From NCBI GenBank assembly GCA_016199745.1, contig JACQFZ010000006.1:1-64000 (forward strand): DNA of 64,000 nucleotides. The letters run 5' to 3'. The position numbers and the translations under genes were made by a program. This document shows positions 1-8,290 of this stretch, piece by piece. Origin of the DNA: Gammaproteobacteria bacterium (GTDB lineage: Bacteria; Pseudomonadota; Gammaproteobacteria; Acidiferrobacterales; Sulfurifustaceae). Each line of letters opens with the position of its first letter. The first letter of the stretch is position 1. The notes beneath the pieces are model-generated. The model made no database searches, had not been told where the DNA came from, and saw only the letters and a list, made by a program, of their open reading frames with translations.

Positions 1-1
1 C

Positions 2-244
2 CGATCAATGTCAATCGATTTTCTTACACCGGCATTATTTCAGGATCTATTGCGCGTTACGGTCGAAATTGAGAAGTGCCGGAATGCAAGTATTACTCTA
101 AAGCAACAAGTGCTTCGTGATAATACGGTGATCGCGGAAGCAGTAACTAAGATGGCTTGCATTTCGCTAAGCGCGATGGCGCCGAGCGCAATGCCTGATG
201 AGCTGCGCGCCCGCATAACTTCGACCGACGTGGCTATAGCGTGA
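2..244 (+). CDS. ybgC: YbgC-type acyl-CoA thioesterase, C-terminal part (gene starts outside window)
   Basis: The open frame enters from the left edge and ends at TGA 242-244. The visible ~80 residues begin RSMSIDFLTPALFQDLL and continue with a VEIEKCRNASI strand, the central and C-terminal part of the hot-dog fold of YbgC thioesterases, which hydrolyse short acyl-CoAs and often sit with the Tol-Pal genes. No tol gene is visible here. The identification is supported by the copy at 1487-1737, which carries the N-terminal half ([19 protein letters not shown], the family signature) and overlaps this sequence at RSMSIDF. The tail here (MPDELRARI) is intact, so this may be the functional copy, but its 5' half lies outside the window. 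Confidence 0.75.
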   Translation, partial: RSMSIDFLTPALFQDLLRVTVEIEKCRNASITLKQQVLRDNTVIAEAVTKMACISLSAMAPSAMPDELRARITSTDVAIA

Positions 245-280
245 ATGGTGTTTCGGTAGATCTTACGGATCACGGTGACG

Positions 281-343
281 TCATCTCACTGACCTGCTCA
301 TCGCAGCCCGTGTATCTCAAACCGAAAATTCCGGTCGCAACGA
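281..343 (-). pseudogene. Remnant of a second epimerase gene (3' end only)
   Basis: Read on the minus strand this stretch gives LRPEFSV-stop-DTRAAMSRSVR-stop. It aligns with the last residues of the intact epimerase at 1833-2735 (LQWRPEFSAWDTRAAMNRAAK). A tryptophan codon has become a stop. As at the intact copy, the remnant lies convergent to the end of a ybgC gene. It is therefore the leftover of a duplicated ybgC / epimerase pair and not a functional gene. The stretch from here to 467 shows no other gene. Confidence 0.7.
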
Positions 344-467
344 CCCGGTCTCAGAACGCACAAGTCAGAAGTGCGCGACCGCCGTGGTAGGTACACACAC
401 GCATATACCGACCACGTGCGGGAAAAAGGATGAAATCAATTTTTTACTCGATAACGGAGAAAATTCC

Positions 468-1238
468 ATGGTGAATCAATTGGACGCCCAAACACTCATT
501 CGTTCGAAACAATCTACAGATCGTTGGTGGCTCAATGAATTTTTCTGGTCACCCGACATGAAGGCCGTGCGAGAGAGTTATCGAGACTTCTTGGTACTGC
601 AGGAAAGCGACGAAACTTTGATTTTTCGCGGGCTACGCATTAGGTGCGCGTACGGCACGTACCATCCGCTACCCGGCAGTTCCACGGATCTGGTCACGCT
701 ATCTTTGGACCCATTACTACAAACCGCAAAATCGTTTTTGGACGTGGGCACCGGAACCGGCGCAATTGCCTTGTATGCGCGCTCGAAAGGTTTGCTTGCA
801 AAGGGGACCGATTGTGATCCCAAGGCGATTTTGCTGGCTCGCGAAAACGCCAACGCAAATGGTCTTGAAGACGTTCAATTCGCCTGTACGCATTTGTTGG
901 ACGGACTTGATGCCGACGAACGTTACGATCTAATACTTTTTAGTTGTCCGCTGCTGATGTGGGAAGAACGCACATCTGACTTCGACCATATCGCTTGCGA
1001 CCCCAATGGGCGCTTGCTGCATGAGTTTGTAAAGAAAGCCCCAGCACACTTGTCGGCGGATGGCCGAATCGTACTTATTTTGTCGAGCATCGGAGATCGC
1101 GAGATTATCCAACATGCTTGTGCATCGCTCGAGGACATCGAGGTACTGCGGGCGGTGTATTACGGTGCAACTGGTGAATGGCGCTTTATTGTTTCTGCAA
1201 GGCCATCTTCGATGGTAAATCGGCAAATCTTTCAATGA
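468..1238 (+). CDS. Class I SAM-dependent methyltransferase
   Basis: The protein has 256 residues. The glycine-rich SAM-binding loop FLDVGTGTG lies at about residues 90-98, followed by an acidic strand end (GTDCDP). At the place where N5-glutamine methyltransferases of the HemK/PrmC type have NPPY, this protein has SCPL (about 158-161), so the substrate is probably different. An upstream ATG at 384 is in frame, but GGAGA at 456-460 sits 7 bases before ATG 468, so I take 468 as the start. The gene lies alone between the two ybgC copies and is followed by a MITE-like element. The fold is secure; the substrate is unknown. Confidence 0.75.
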   Translation: MVNQLDAQTLIRSKQSTDRWWLNEFFWSPDMKAVRESYRDFLVLQESDETLIFRGLRIRCAYGTYHPLPGSSTDLVTLSLDPLLQTAKSFLDVGTGTGAIALYARSKGLLAKGTDCDPKAILLARENANANGLEDVQFACTHLLDGLDADERYDLILFSCPLLMWEERTSDFDHIACDPNGRLLHEFVKKAPAHLSADGRIVLILSSIGDREIIQHACASLEDIEVLRAVYYGATGEWRFIVSARPSSMVNRQIFQ

Positions 1239-1268
1239 GGGGGAAAATAATTAAAAAGATGTTGCCCG

Positions 1269-1400
1269 AATGGCACTTACTTAACTCGACTATGTTACTA
1301 AACTGACCTACCCCGAACTTATTAGCAGGTCTCTCCCCCTTCAGGGGGAGAGAGTCGCGGCTGATACGTTTCGGTTTTTGCTTTAAGTAAAGGGCCATTC
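1269..1400. mobile_element. MITE-like element, copy 1, with 12-bp flanking direct repeats
   Basis: The element begins AATGGCACTTACTTAA and ends with the inverted counterpart TTAAGTAAAGGGCCATT. Its first 60 bases match copies 2 and 3 almost base for base, including the segment CGAACTTATTAGCAGGT. Inside is a hairpin of CTCCCCC / GGGGGAG type. AGATGTTGCCCG stands directly on both sides (1257-1268 and 1401-1412), as expected for a target-site duplication. It has no coding capacity. Confidence 0.75.
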
Positions 1401-1486
1401 AGATGTTGCCCGTTAAAAATTTTGTGACCTTGCAATCGCAGTTCTAAATGCATTTTTTAATCTAACAACCACTAATCGGAGATCTT

Positions 1487-1737
1487 ATGACAACTACTTT
1501 CGAAACGGAATTTCGCGTGTACTACGAAGATACGGACGCCGGTGGTGTTGTTTATTACTCAAACTATTTGAACTACATGGAACGGGCTCGTGCGGATTGG
1601 CTGCGCTCAATCGGGTTTCCACAAGAACAGCTCGGTCCAAAGCATGGAATTGTTTTCGCTGTCCGATCAATGTCAATCGATTTTTGCCTGATGAGCTGCG
1701 CGATCGCATAACTTCGGCCGATGCGGCTATAGCGTGA
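1487..1737 (+). pseudogene. ybgC: YbgC-type thioesterase with internal deletion and frameshift
   Basis: A good ribosome site (CGGAGAT) precedes ATG 1487. The first ~65 residues are a normal YbgC N-terminus with the catalytic region [15 protein letters not shown]. At TCAATCGATTTT (1673-1684) the frame jumps directly to TGCCTGATGAGCTGCGCG, which in the left-edge copy lies 169 bases further on. The deletion is not a multiple of three, so the frame ends early at 1711 as CLMSCAIA. The original tail (PDELRDRI...) is still readable in the other frame to TGA 1735-1737. The product would lack half of the hot-dog fold. The deletion size follows from comparing copies in this window. Confidence 0.85.
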
Positions 1738-1832
1738 ATGAAAAATCTTGCCATCTCTTATATTCATCGCGGAGATGTTGGCTACCCATTGTACGAATGG
1801 CGTTTCGGTAGATCTTGCTGATCTCGGCGACA

Positions 1833-2735
1833 TCATTTCGCTGCCCTATTCATCGCCGCTCGTGTATCCCATGCTGAAAATTCCGGCCTCCACTGGAGAA
1901 GCTGCTTTGCCCGGTCGCACGACACCGTTAGTGTCGTGTCGATGATATCCGCCCACGTAAAATCTTCTTGGGAGCCAAGTCGTTTTGCAACGGCGGTTGC
2001 GTACCGAACTCCTCGGATCGGCAGCGGCAGCATTAGCTTGCGTCCGTTCTTGACGAATGCCGGCAGCGTCACAACTTCATCGGCAGCAATGTTGAACGCT
2101 CCGGAGACTGGCAACTCGAGCGCTTTGAGAATTGCGCTCGACACGTCGCTTTCGTGAACCACCTGCAGCGTCGGCACAGGTGGCGGTAGAGATACGAATA
2201 CACGGTTGTTACAAAGTGTGTGCAGAAACCGCTGCGAGTTCGGTCCAAAAATGAAATGCGCCCGCAAATGAATGATCGCGGGATATTCTGCAGCGGCGTG
2301 GTGTTCGATCTCCGCCTTGTGACGGGCATACGCGAACTTCGGTGAAGGCGTGAACGCTTTATTCTCGGTAATGTTTTCGCCGGAGCCGTACACCGATACG
2401 CTCGAGAGATTTATTGTCTTGCGGATATTGAGTTGCTTGGCGACGGCAAATACCGCCCTGGTCCCGTTTACGTTGTTATCGTGCATCTCGGCTTCGGTTA
2501 TGTTGATTTGCGCTATCGCAAATGCCAGATGGATAACGGCGTCATAACCTTGCATGGATTTCTGCAAAAAAGAGTGGTTACGGACGTCACCAATGGAAGA
2601 GTGAAATTTCGGATACGTGAACCGTGTCAGCTTCCGGTCGACGCCGAATACCTGTTCCACTGCCGGATGTGCGCACAATTTTGGTAAGAGTGACTGTGCA
2701 AGACAACCCGCGCTCCCTGTGACAAACACCCGCAT
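1833..2735 (-). CDS. NAD-dependent epimerase/dehydratase (extended SDR)
   Basis: The 300-residue protein opens with MRVFVTGSAGCLA, where GSAGCLA (7-13) fits the GxxGxxG/A nucleotide-binding loop of extended short-chain dehydrogenases. The catalytic YARHK (Tyr136, Lys140) and a preceding serine pair at 111-112 are present. AGGAGA stands 6-7 bases before the start. Family members act on nucleotide sugars or related hydroxy compounds; the substrate cannot be read from the sequence. The gene runs convergent to the broken ybgC copy, and a decayed copy of its 3' end lies at 281-343. It is probably intact and functional. Confidence 0.8.
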   Translation of the reverse strand: MRVFVTGSAGCLAQSLLPKLCAHPAVEQVFGVDRKLTRFTYPKFHSSIGDVRNHSFLQKSMQGYDAVIHLAFAIAQINITEAEMHDNNVNGTRAVFAVAKQLNIRKTINLSSVSVYGSGENITENKAFTPSPKFAYARHKAEIEHHAAAEYPAIIHLRAHFIFGPNSQRFLHTLCNNRVFVSLPPPVPTLQVVHESDVSSAILKALELPVSGAFNIAADEVVTLPAFVKNGRKLMLPLPIRGVRYATAVAKRLGSQEDFTWADIIDTTLTVSCDRAKQLLQWRPEFSAWDTRAAMNRAAK

Positions 2736-2825
2736 AAAATCTCCTATGCAAAAATAGAATTAGCCGCTTTTAATAACGATTCCGATTCCAATGGCACGTC
2801 TGAACGAATTAATGACTCTGGCCAG

Positions 2826-3113
2826 AATGGCACTTACTTAACTCGACTACGTTACTAAACTGACCTGCCCCGAACTTATTAGCAGGTTCCTTCCCCTTCA
2901 GGGGGAAGGACAGGATGGGGGTGGGTTGTGGTCGCTACTGCAAAAAACCCACCCCCACCCCGGCTGTTCCCGCCCAGTGCGCACGAAAATCACGTACGCC
3001 CGTTCGGCGGCGCGAGTGTCCACTGGACACTCGCGAAAGCTCCGCCTCACCCCCCTGAGGGGGAGGGAGTGTCGGCCGATAGGCTTCGGCTCTTGCTTAA
3101 GTAAGTACCATTG
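2826..3113. mobile_element. MITE-like element, copy 2 (long form), with near-perfect 12-bp direct repeats
   Basis: The left end AATGGCACTTACTTAACTC matches copies 1 and 3, and the right end is TTAAGTAAGTACCATT. The interior carries several GC-rich hairpins (CCTTCCCCTTCAGGGGGAAGG near 2890, a CCCACCCCC / GGGGGTGGG pair, and GTGTCCACTGGACAC near 3020). GACTCTGGCCAG (2814-2825) on the left and GACTCTGGGCAG (3114-3125) on the right flank it, differing at one base. It fills most of the gap between the epimerase and leuA genes and lies downstream of leuA. No coding region is visible in the rest of the gap. Confidence 0.75.
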
Positions 3114-3203
3114 GACTCTGGGCAGATAGGGTGCGCAGGGCACACCCTACATTTTCGAATTAATCGGGATACCCTAAATCGATCCTCTCCCTTACGGGAA
3201 CCA

Positions 3204-4919
3204 CTATACAGAACGGATGGCCAGCGACGATCCATTGCTGACAAAACACTGTTCCTGCATCGCCGGAGTCAGCTTCGCATAAACACGGTTAACGCTATTG
3301 ATGATCGCGAATATCGATGCGGTGACGATGTTGGGATGCATGCCGACGCCGAAAGTGGCACCCGGGATTCCGTCGGCCGCCATTTCGACGAATGCGACTG
3401 CTGTCGCATCGGCGCCGCTGCCGGTCGAACGCTCCTCGTAGCTTTGTAAGCGCATACCGGAACGAAGTGCATCGAGCGTCGCGTCGATTGGGCCGTTGCC
3501 GGCGCCGCGCAACGTTAGCGTTTTGTCGAATAAGTTGACGGTAAGCGCGATGCCCTGACGTGAGCCTTGTTCGAATAAGTGATGCTCAATGTAACTAACG
3601 GGACTGGTCGTGCCTAAATACTCATCGCTGAATATGCGCCAGAGATCCTTCGCTAACAATTCGCGGCCGGTAGCGTCGGCGGCACGCTGGACGACGGCGC
3701 TAAGCTCGACTTGCAAACGTCGCGGCAACACTAATCCGTAGGCCGATTCCAGAAGGAAGGCGATGCCGCCTTTGCCTGACTGGCTGTTTACGCGAATGAC
3801 GGAATCGTACGTGCGACCGAGATCTGCTGGGTCGAGCGGAAGATACGGCACATCCCAACTGTCTTCCGTCGACTGCGCCGCTAGCCCCTTCTTGATCGCA
3901 TCTTGATGCGATCCGGAGAACGCGGTGAATACCAAATCGCCGACGTAAGGATGGCGTGGGTGGATCGGCAACTGGTTGCAGTACTCCACGGTGCGGGCGA
4001 CGTCGTTGATGTTGCTGAAGTCGAGACCGGGATCGACGCCCTGTGTGTATAAATTAAGCGCGAGCGTGACCACATCGACGTTGCCGGTGCGCTCGCCGTT
4101 GCCGAACAAGCAACCCTCGACACGCTCGGCGCCGGCCATGAGCGCCAGCTCGGCGGCGGCCACGGCGCAGCCGCGGTCGTTGTGCGGGTGCACGCTCAAA
4201 ACAATGGCATCGCGCCGCGCGAGATGGCGGTGCATCCATTCGATCTGATCGGCGTAAACGTTGGGCGTCGTCACTTCAACCGTCGCCGGCAAATTGATGA
4301 TCGCTTTGGCCGCCGGTGTCGGCTGCCAAACGTCGGTAACGGCGTCACAAATGTCGCGGGCGAAATCGAGCTCGGTCGCGGTGAACGTTTCCGGACTGTA
4401 CTGAAACGTCCACTGCGTTTGCGGCTGGTCAGCGGCGAGCTGTTTGATCAACTGCGCGCTCTGCACGGCGATATCGATTACGCCGGCGCGATCAAGGCCG
4501 AACACCACGCGGCGAAAATTAGGCGCGGTCGCATTGTAGACGTGGACGATCGCGCGCTTGGCGCCGTGCAACGATTCCATGGTGCGCCGAATCAAATGCG
4601 GGCGCGCTTGCGTCAAGACTTCGATCGTTACGTCGTCGGGAATATGATCGCCGTCGATCAATAGCCGCACGAAATCGAAATCGGTTTGCGAGGCCGAGGG
4701 GAAAGCAACTTCGATCTGCTTGAAACCGATCGCGACTAACAACTTGAACAGCCGCATCTTGCGCTCGGCATTCATCGGCTCGAACAACGCCTGATTACCG
4801 TCGCGCAGATCGGTGCTCATCCAAATGGGCGCACGGTCGATGATTCGATTGGGCCAAGTGCGGTCGGCAAGTCCGACTGGCGGGAACGGGCGGTATTTAT
4901 CGGCAGGTTGCTTCAACAC
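3204..4919 (-). CDS. leuA: 2-isopropylmalate synthase
   Basis: The enzyme condenses acetyl-CoA with 2-ketoisovalerate, the first committed step of leucine synthesis. The 571-residue frame has the DRE-TIM signatures RDGNQ (39-43), HPHND (244-248, metal ligands) and GNGERTGN (273-280), then the C-terminal regulatory domain. Length and the N-terminus [12 protein letters not shown] fit the longer, type 2 form of LeuA. I chose GTG 4919 because GGAGAG lies 7 bases upstream; the open frame continues upstream to 4982 but without a family-like sequence. The start overlaps the stop of a leucine-rich leader ORF by 7 bases, so translation is probably coupled to it. Confidence 0.93.
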   Translation of the reverse strand: MLKQPADKYRPFPPVGLADRTWPNRIIDRAPIWMSTDLRDGNQALFEPMNAERKMRLFKLLVAIGFKQIEVAFPSASQTDFDFVRLLIDGDHIPDDVTIEVLTQARPHLIRRTMESLHGAKRAIVHVYNATAPNFRRVVFGLDRAGVIDIAVQSAQLIKQLAADQPQTQWTFQYSPETFTATELDFARDICDAVTDVWQPTPAAKAIINLPATVEVTTPNVYADQIEWMHRHLARRDAIVLSVHPHNDRGCAVAAAELALMAGAERVEGCLFGNGERTGNVDVVTLALNLYTQGVDPGLDFSNINDVARTVEYCNQLPIHPRHPYVGDLVFTAFSGSHQDAIKKGLAAQSTEDSWDVPYLPLDPADLGRTYDSVIRVNSQSGKGGIAFLLESAYGLVLPRRLQVELSAVVQRAADATGRELLAKDLWRIFSDEYLGTTSPVSYIEHHLFEQGSRQGIALTVNLFDKTLTLRGAGNGPIDATLDALRSGMRLQSYEERSTGSGADATAVAFVEMAADGIPGATFGVGMHPNIVTASIFAIINSVNRVYAKLTPAMQEQCFVSNGSSLAIRSV

Positions 4920-5068
4920 GTGTTTGCTCTCCAAAACGTTCGGGATCGGGAAAAATCCAAAGCGGCCACGGGTCGGGCGCAACGACGATTACCAGGCGAC
5001 CACGCGTTCATGGCCTGGCAACCGAGCGGCAGTCGAAGCAACGACAAGGAATGCAGCAGATATTTCAT
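4913..5068 (-). CDS. Putative leucine leader peptide upstream of leuA
   Basis: This 51-codon ORF begins [16 protein letters not shown]; 7 of its first 15 residues are leucine (codons CTG, CTG, TTG, TTG, CTT, CTG, CTC). A strong GGAGGT lies 6 bases before the ATG. Its TGA (4913-4915) overlaps the GTG start of leuA (4919-4917). A leucine codon cluster in a translated leader directly before leuA is the classical arrangement of a leucine attenuator. An inverted repeat CCAGGC / GCCTGG lies inside the ORF just after the leucine codons. It is longer than classical leader peptides and has no obvious U-run terminator, so coupling or stalling control is as likely as transcription attenuation. A small exported protein is the alternative. 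Confidence 0.6.
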   Translation of the reverse strand: MKYLLHSLSLLRLPLGCQAMNAWSPGNRRCARPVAALDFSRSRTFWRANTC

Positions 5069-5177
5069 GATGACCTCCGGTGAGCGCGAACGCGCGTAAG
5101 CCGCTGCCTTTGGGCGGCGGCGGTAGAAAAACGATGAGGGGGAGAAATTAAGCGCGCGCGAAGCGCGGCAGAAGCAA

Positions 5178-5200
5178 CCACAGCCCCGTGGGGGCTGTGG
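5178..5200. promoter_or_regulatory. 10-bp perfect hairpin in the leuA 5' leader
   Basis: CCACAGCCCC and GGGGCTGTGG pair perfectly around a 3-base loop. It lies between the predicted leuA promoter and the leader ORF, about 40 bases into the transcript. There is no T-run on either side, so it is not a simple terminator. It could protect or regulate the leader. Confidence 0.45.
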
Positions 5201-5243
5201 CTCTAACGAAGTGTGTTTTTGGATGGCGGAACATGTGGGACCG

Positions 5244-5273
5244 ACTATGCCGGACGGGGCTTGCGGGTGTCAA
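5244..5273 (-). promoter_or_regulatory. Predicted sigma-70 promoter of leuA
   Basis: On the minus strand TTGACA (perfect -35, 5273-5268) is followed after 18 bases by CATAGT (4 of 6 matches to the -10 box, 5249-5244). Transcription would start near 5237 and give a leader of about 170 bases before the leucine-rich ORF. The remaining sequence up to 5443 shows no gene. Confidence 0.5.
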
Positions 5274-5443
5274 GCAAGGCGCATTGCCTTTCCGGGAGGT
5301 GCAGTTATCTTTAAGTAACATCCTGGCTAAAACTACAAACATAGGGCGGCAGTCCGACCCACGTTAATTTGAATAAAGCACTTCTTTTGGGGAGTCATCC
5401 GCTATTAGCGCAACAGTTCTAAAACTTGAGCAACCGGACTTCT

Positions 5444-5806
5444 ATGACCAAAAACAAAATCACACTAACGCTGCTGCTCGTGCTGTCGTTCGTCATCGGT
5501 GCACTGGAATACGGGCCGATACGCGCTACGCACGATAGCGCCGCATTGTTCATGACACAGACACTGCTATCGACACTGCTCATATTCATTTGGTTTCGGC
5601 TGGACGCGAGCGCGCGTCAATATCGTCCCTCATGGTTTCTCAATATTGCCGTCATCGGCCTGGCGATATTCGCCCTTCCTTATTATTTTTTCCGATCACG
5701 CGGTTGTCGCGGTGGTTTCAAAACACTGGCGCTGGCGCTGGTTGTCTTCATCGCCACGATGGTCATGTATCGCGTCGGCGCATGGAGCGGTGGCACGCTC
5801 ACCTAA
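5444..5806 (+). CDS. Small integral membrane protein of unknown function
   Basis: The 120-residue protein is mostly hydrophobic, with about four membrane segments (near residues 5-22, 38-53, 65-82 and 95-113) and a short basic N-terminus MTKNKIT. I use ATG 5444; a TTG at 5426 is in frame but less likely. I do not recognise the family. It stands 36 bases before the signal-peptide FAD oxidoreductase gene and is probably the first gene of that four-gene operon, all of whose products are directed to or across the membrane. Confidence 0.6.
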   Translation: MTKNKITLTLLLVLSFVIGALEYGPIRATHDSAALFMTQTLLSTLLIFIWFRLDASARQYRPSWFLNIAVIGLAIFALPYYFFRSRGCRGGFKTLALALVVFIATMVMYRVGAWSGGTLT

Positions 5807-5842
5807 AATCTCCGACACTTTTATCGCCGCCTGAGGGTCGCC

Positions 5843-8290
5843 ATGAAACTCCATCGCTCACTCTCGCTGCCGCGCAACGCCGGCTTCGCGTTGTTTCTCG
5901 CCATTCAAATCGGCACCGTTGCCGCCGATACGATCGTCAACGACGTCACTCAACTCAATCCGATCGCTGTCGAAAACATCATTGCACCGACGACCCTCGA
6001 ACAGCTCATCGATGCCGTGCGTACTCATGCGGGGCCGATCTCGATCGGCGGCGGCCGCTATAGCATGGGCGGGCAGACGGCGACGGAGCGCGCGCTACAA
6101 ATCGACATGCGCCAGTTCGACAAAGTCGTTCGCTTTTCGAAAGAGAAAAAAGAAATCACGGTTCAAGCCGGCATCACTTGGCGCAAAATCCAAGAGTACA
6201 TCGATCCATACGACCTTTCGCTGCAGATCATGCAGACCTACGCCAACTTCACCGTCGGCGGCTCACTCAGCGTTAACGTGCACGGCCGTTACATCGGCCA
6301 AGGTCCGCTGGTGTTATCGGTCAAGTCGATCCGGGTCGTGCTGGCGGACGGTACGATCGTTGACGCGAGTTCGACCAAGAATCGCCACATTTTTTATGGC
6401 GCCATCGGCGGCTACGGCGCGCTCGGCGTCGTCGCCGAGGCGACGCTGGCGTTGACCGATAACATCAAGGTGGAGCGACAAAGCGTCGTTATGCCGCTCG
6501 GCGACTACCGCGAACATTTCTTCTGCAAGGTGCGCGATAACCCGAACTACATCTTTCACAACGCCGATATCTACCCCGACGATTACCAAACGGTGCGAGT
6601 GACGTCGTACCTCAAGACCGATAAGCCGGTGACGATTCCCAATCGATTGATGCCGGCAGACCTCAGTTATTGGCGCGACCGCTTGGCGTTTTCCGTGATA
6701 TCGGAATGGCCGTTCGGCAAGGACATCCGCCAACACATCATCGACCCGCTGATTTACTCCGACGATCGTGTCGAGTGGCGCAACTACGAAGCGAGCTACA
6801 ACGTCGCCGAGCTCGAACCAAGGTCGCGCGCCGCCTCGACCTACGTCTTGCAGGAGTACTTCGTGCCGGTCGACAAGATCGAGCAGTTCGTGCCGCGAAT
6901 GGCGCAGACACTGAACCGCCACAAGGTCAACGTCATTAACGTTTCGATACGCTACGCCAAACAAGATCCGGGAACGCTGTTGGCGTGGGCTCGCGGCGAA
7001 GTATTCGCATTCGTCCTCTACTACAAACAAGGCATGTCCGAGCCCGAGCGCAAAGCGGTCGGCGTCTGGACGCGCGAGCTCATCGACACGGTCACGGCGC
7101 TCGGCGGCGCTTATTATTTGCCTTACCAAATACACGCGACACCGCAGCAGTTCCGCGCCGCCTACCCCAACGCCGACAAATTTTTTGCGCTCAAGCGCAA
7201 ACTCGATCCCAACTACAAATTCCGCAACAAGCTGTGGGATGCGTATTACACGCCAGGACTGCCGAAGGTCGCGTCGATTGCCGCTGTCGATCCAACGGTC
7301 GATATCCAGGCGCGCATTCACGACGAGTTGCAGCACTTCACCGGCTACCAGCGCGACGAAGCGCAGACGTATCTGACGCTACCCGAGTGGTTCCTGGTTT
7401 ACAGCCCGGCCGAGTACGCCGAATCGCTCAAACACAAACCGCCGACCGAATTTCCGTATTTCGGCTCAATTGGCCAGTTCTGGGGTTACTACCGCGACGC
7501 GTACCGCGTGACCAGAAACAAATACGGCTTTAACTGGGGCTATCACATCATGGTGTTTGTCATCGGCTCGAGCTACACGATCGAGAACGCGATCAAGGGC
7601 GCTTATGAAAACACCATCGGCCGTCTGAGCGAGTGGACCGCGAGCGACACGATGACGCCCGAGGACCGCTACGCCGCGCAAGTGGCGCAGGAGTACGTCG
7701 ACTTCATCCGCGTCGACCCGTGGTACGAATTTTCGTTCGCGACCCGTTTGCGAAAATTGTGGGCCGAGATTGATTTGTTTGGGCCGAATCTGATGCGCAA
7801 ATGGGAGCGCAAAATTATCTTGAGCATCGAGTACGCCGCCAAGGCGCAGTACGCAATGTTGATCAAGCTCGGCACGAAAACGGCTTACGGCGATGCCGAT
7901 AACGAGATGCTGGCGCTGGCCACGCACGTATCGCCGACGATCGCCAAACAAGATCCAGCGGTCAATGTGTTGCGCCGCTACGACGACGGCTCGATGTTGC
8001 TGGCGTTGCCACGCTATGAAGCGTTCCGCGACCAGACACTGCGACTGGTGAAACAAGGCGTGCAATTCCGCGAGATCGCCGGCAACGACGAGATCCTGCT
8101 GACCGCGGTGGTGCCGACAACTTGGACCTATCGTTTGCCGACCGGCAAAGTGCTGTTCGAGCGACCGATCCTCACTAGCGATCACCAACAGAAACGCGTC
8201 GCCATCGAAGCGCCGGTGGAATCGCTGCACGATATTCTGCGGCAACTCGACAACAGCGGCATCGTCGTTGAGCACTTGTATGACTACTGA
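5843..8290 (+). CDS. Exported FAD-linked oxidoreductase with a large extra C-terminal domain
   Basis: The 815-residue protein starts with a signal peptide (about 1-29, ending TVAADT). A PCMH-type FAD-binding domain follows, with the flavin loop SIGGGRYSMGGQ (about 67-78) and NVHGR further on, as in D-arabinono-lactone and GlcD-like oxidases. The oxidase fold should end near residue 470. The last ~340 residues (from about IHDELQHFTGY, with a conserved-looking LTLPEWFLVYSPAEYAE stretch) are not part of the usual family, which averages 450-500 residues. The 3' end overlaps the hydrolase gene by 11 bases, indicating tight co-expression. The likely role is oxidation of a sugar lactone, alcohol or similar compound in the periplasm; the substrate is unknown. 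Confidence 0.75.
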   Translation: MKLHRSLSLPRNAGFALFLAIQIGTVAADTIVNDVTQLNPIAVENIIAPTTLEQLIDAVRTHAGPISIGGGRYSMGGQTATERALQIDMRQFDKVVRFSKEKKEITVQAGITWRKIQEYIDPYDLSLQIMQTYANFTVGGSLSVNVHGRYIGQGPLVLSVKSIRVVLADGTIVDASSTKNRHIFYGAIGGYGALGVVAEATLALTDNIKVERQSVVMPLGDYREHFFCKVRDNPNYIFHNADIYPDDYQTVRVTSYLKTDKPVTIPNRLMPADLSYWRDRLAFSVISEWPFGKDIRQHIIDPLIYSDDRVEWRNYEASYNVAELEPRSRAASTYVLQEYFVPVDKIEQFVPRMAQTLNRHKVNVINVSIRYAKQDPGTLLAWARGEVFAFVLYYKQGMSEPERKAVGVWTRELIDTVTALGGAYYLPYQIHATPQQFRAAYPNADKFFALKRKLDPNYKFRNKLWDAYYTPGLPKVASIAAVDPTVDIQARIHDELQHFTGYQRDEAQTYLTLPEWFLVYSPAEYAESLKHKPPTEFPYFGSIGQFWGYYRDAYRVTRNKYGFNWGYHIMVFVIGSSYTIENAIKGAYENTIGRLSEWTASDTMTPEDRYAAQVAQEYVDFIRVDPWYEFSFATRLRKLWAEIDLFGPNLMRKWERKIILSIEYAAKAQYAMLIKLGTKTAYGDADNEMLALATHVSPTIAKQDPAVNVLRRYDDGSMLLALPRYEAFRDQTLRLVKQGVQFREIAGNDEILLTAVVPTTWTYRLPTGKVLFERPILTSDHQQKRVAIEAPVESLHDILRQLDNSGIVVEHLYDY

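Noticed and set aside
3020-3040. GTGTCCACTGGACAC palindrome as a possible operator
   Set aside because: It is inside MITE-like copy 2 and not near any gene start, so it is better explained as part of the element.
2898-3143. Short frames inside the MITE-like elements
   Set aside because: They lie in hairpin-rich repeat DNA, differ between copies and have no ribosome sites.
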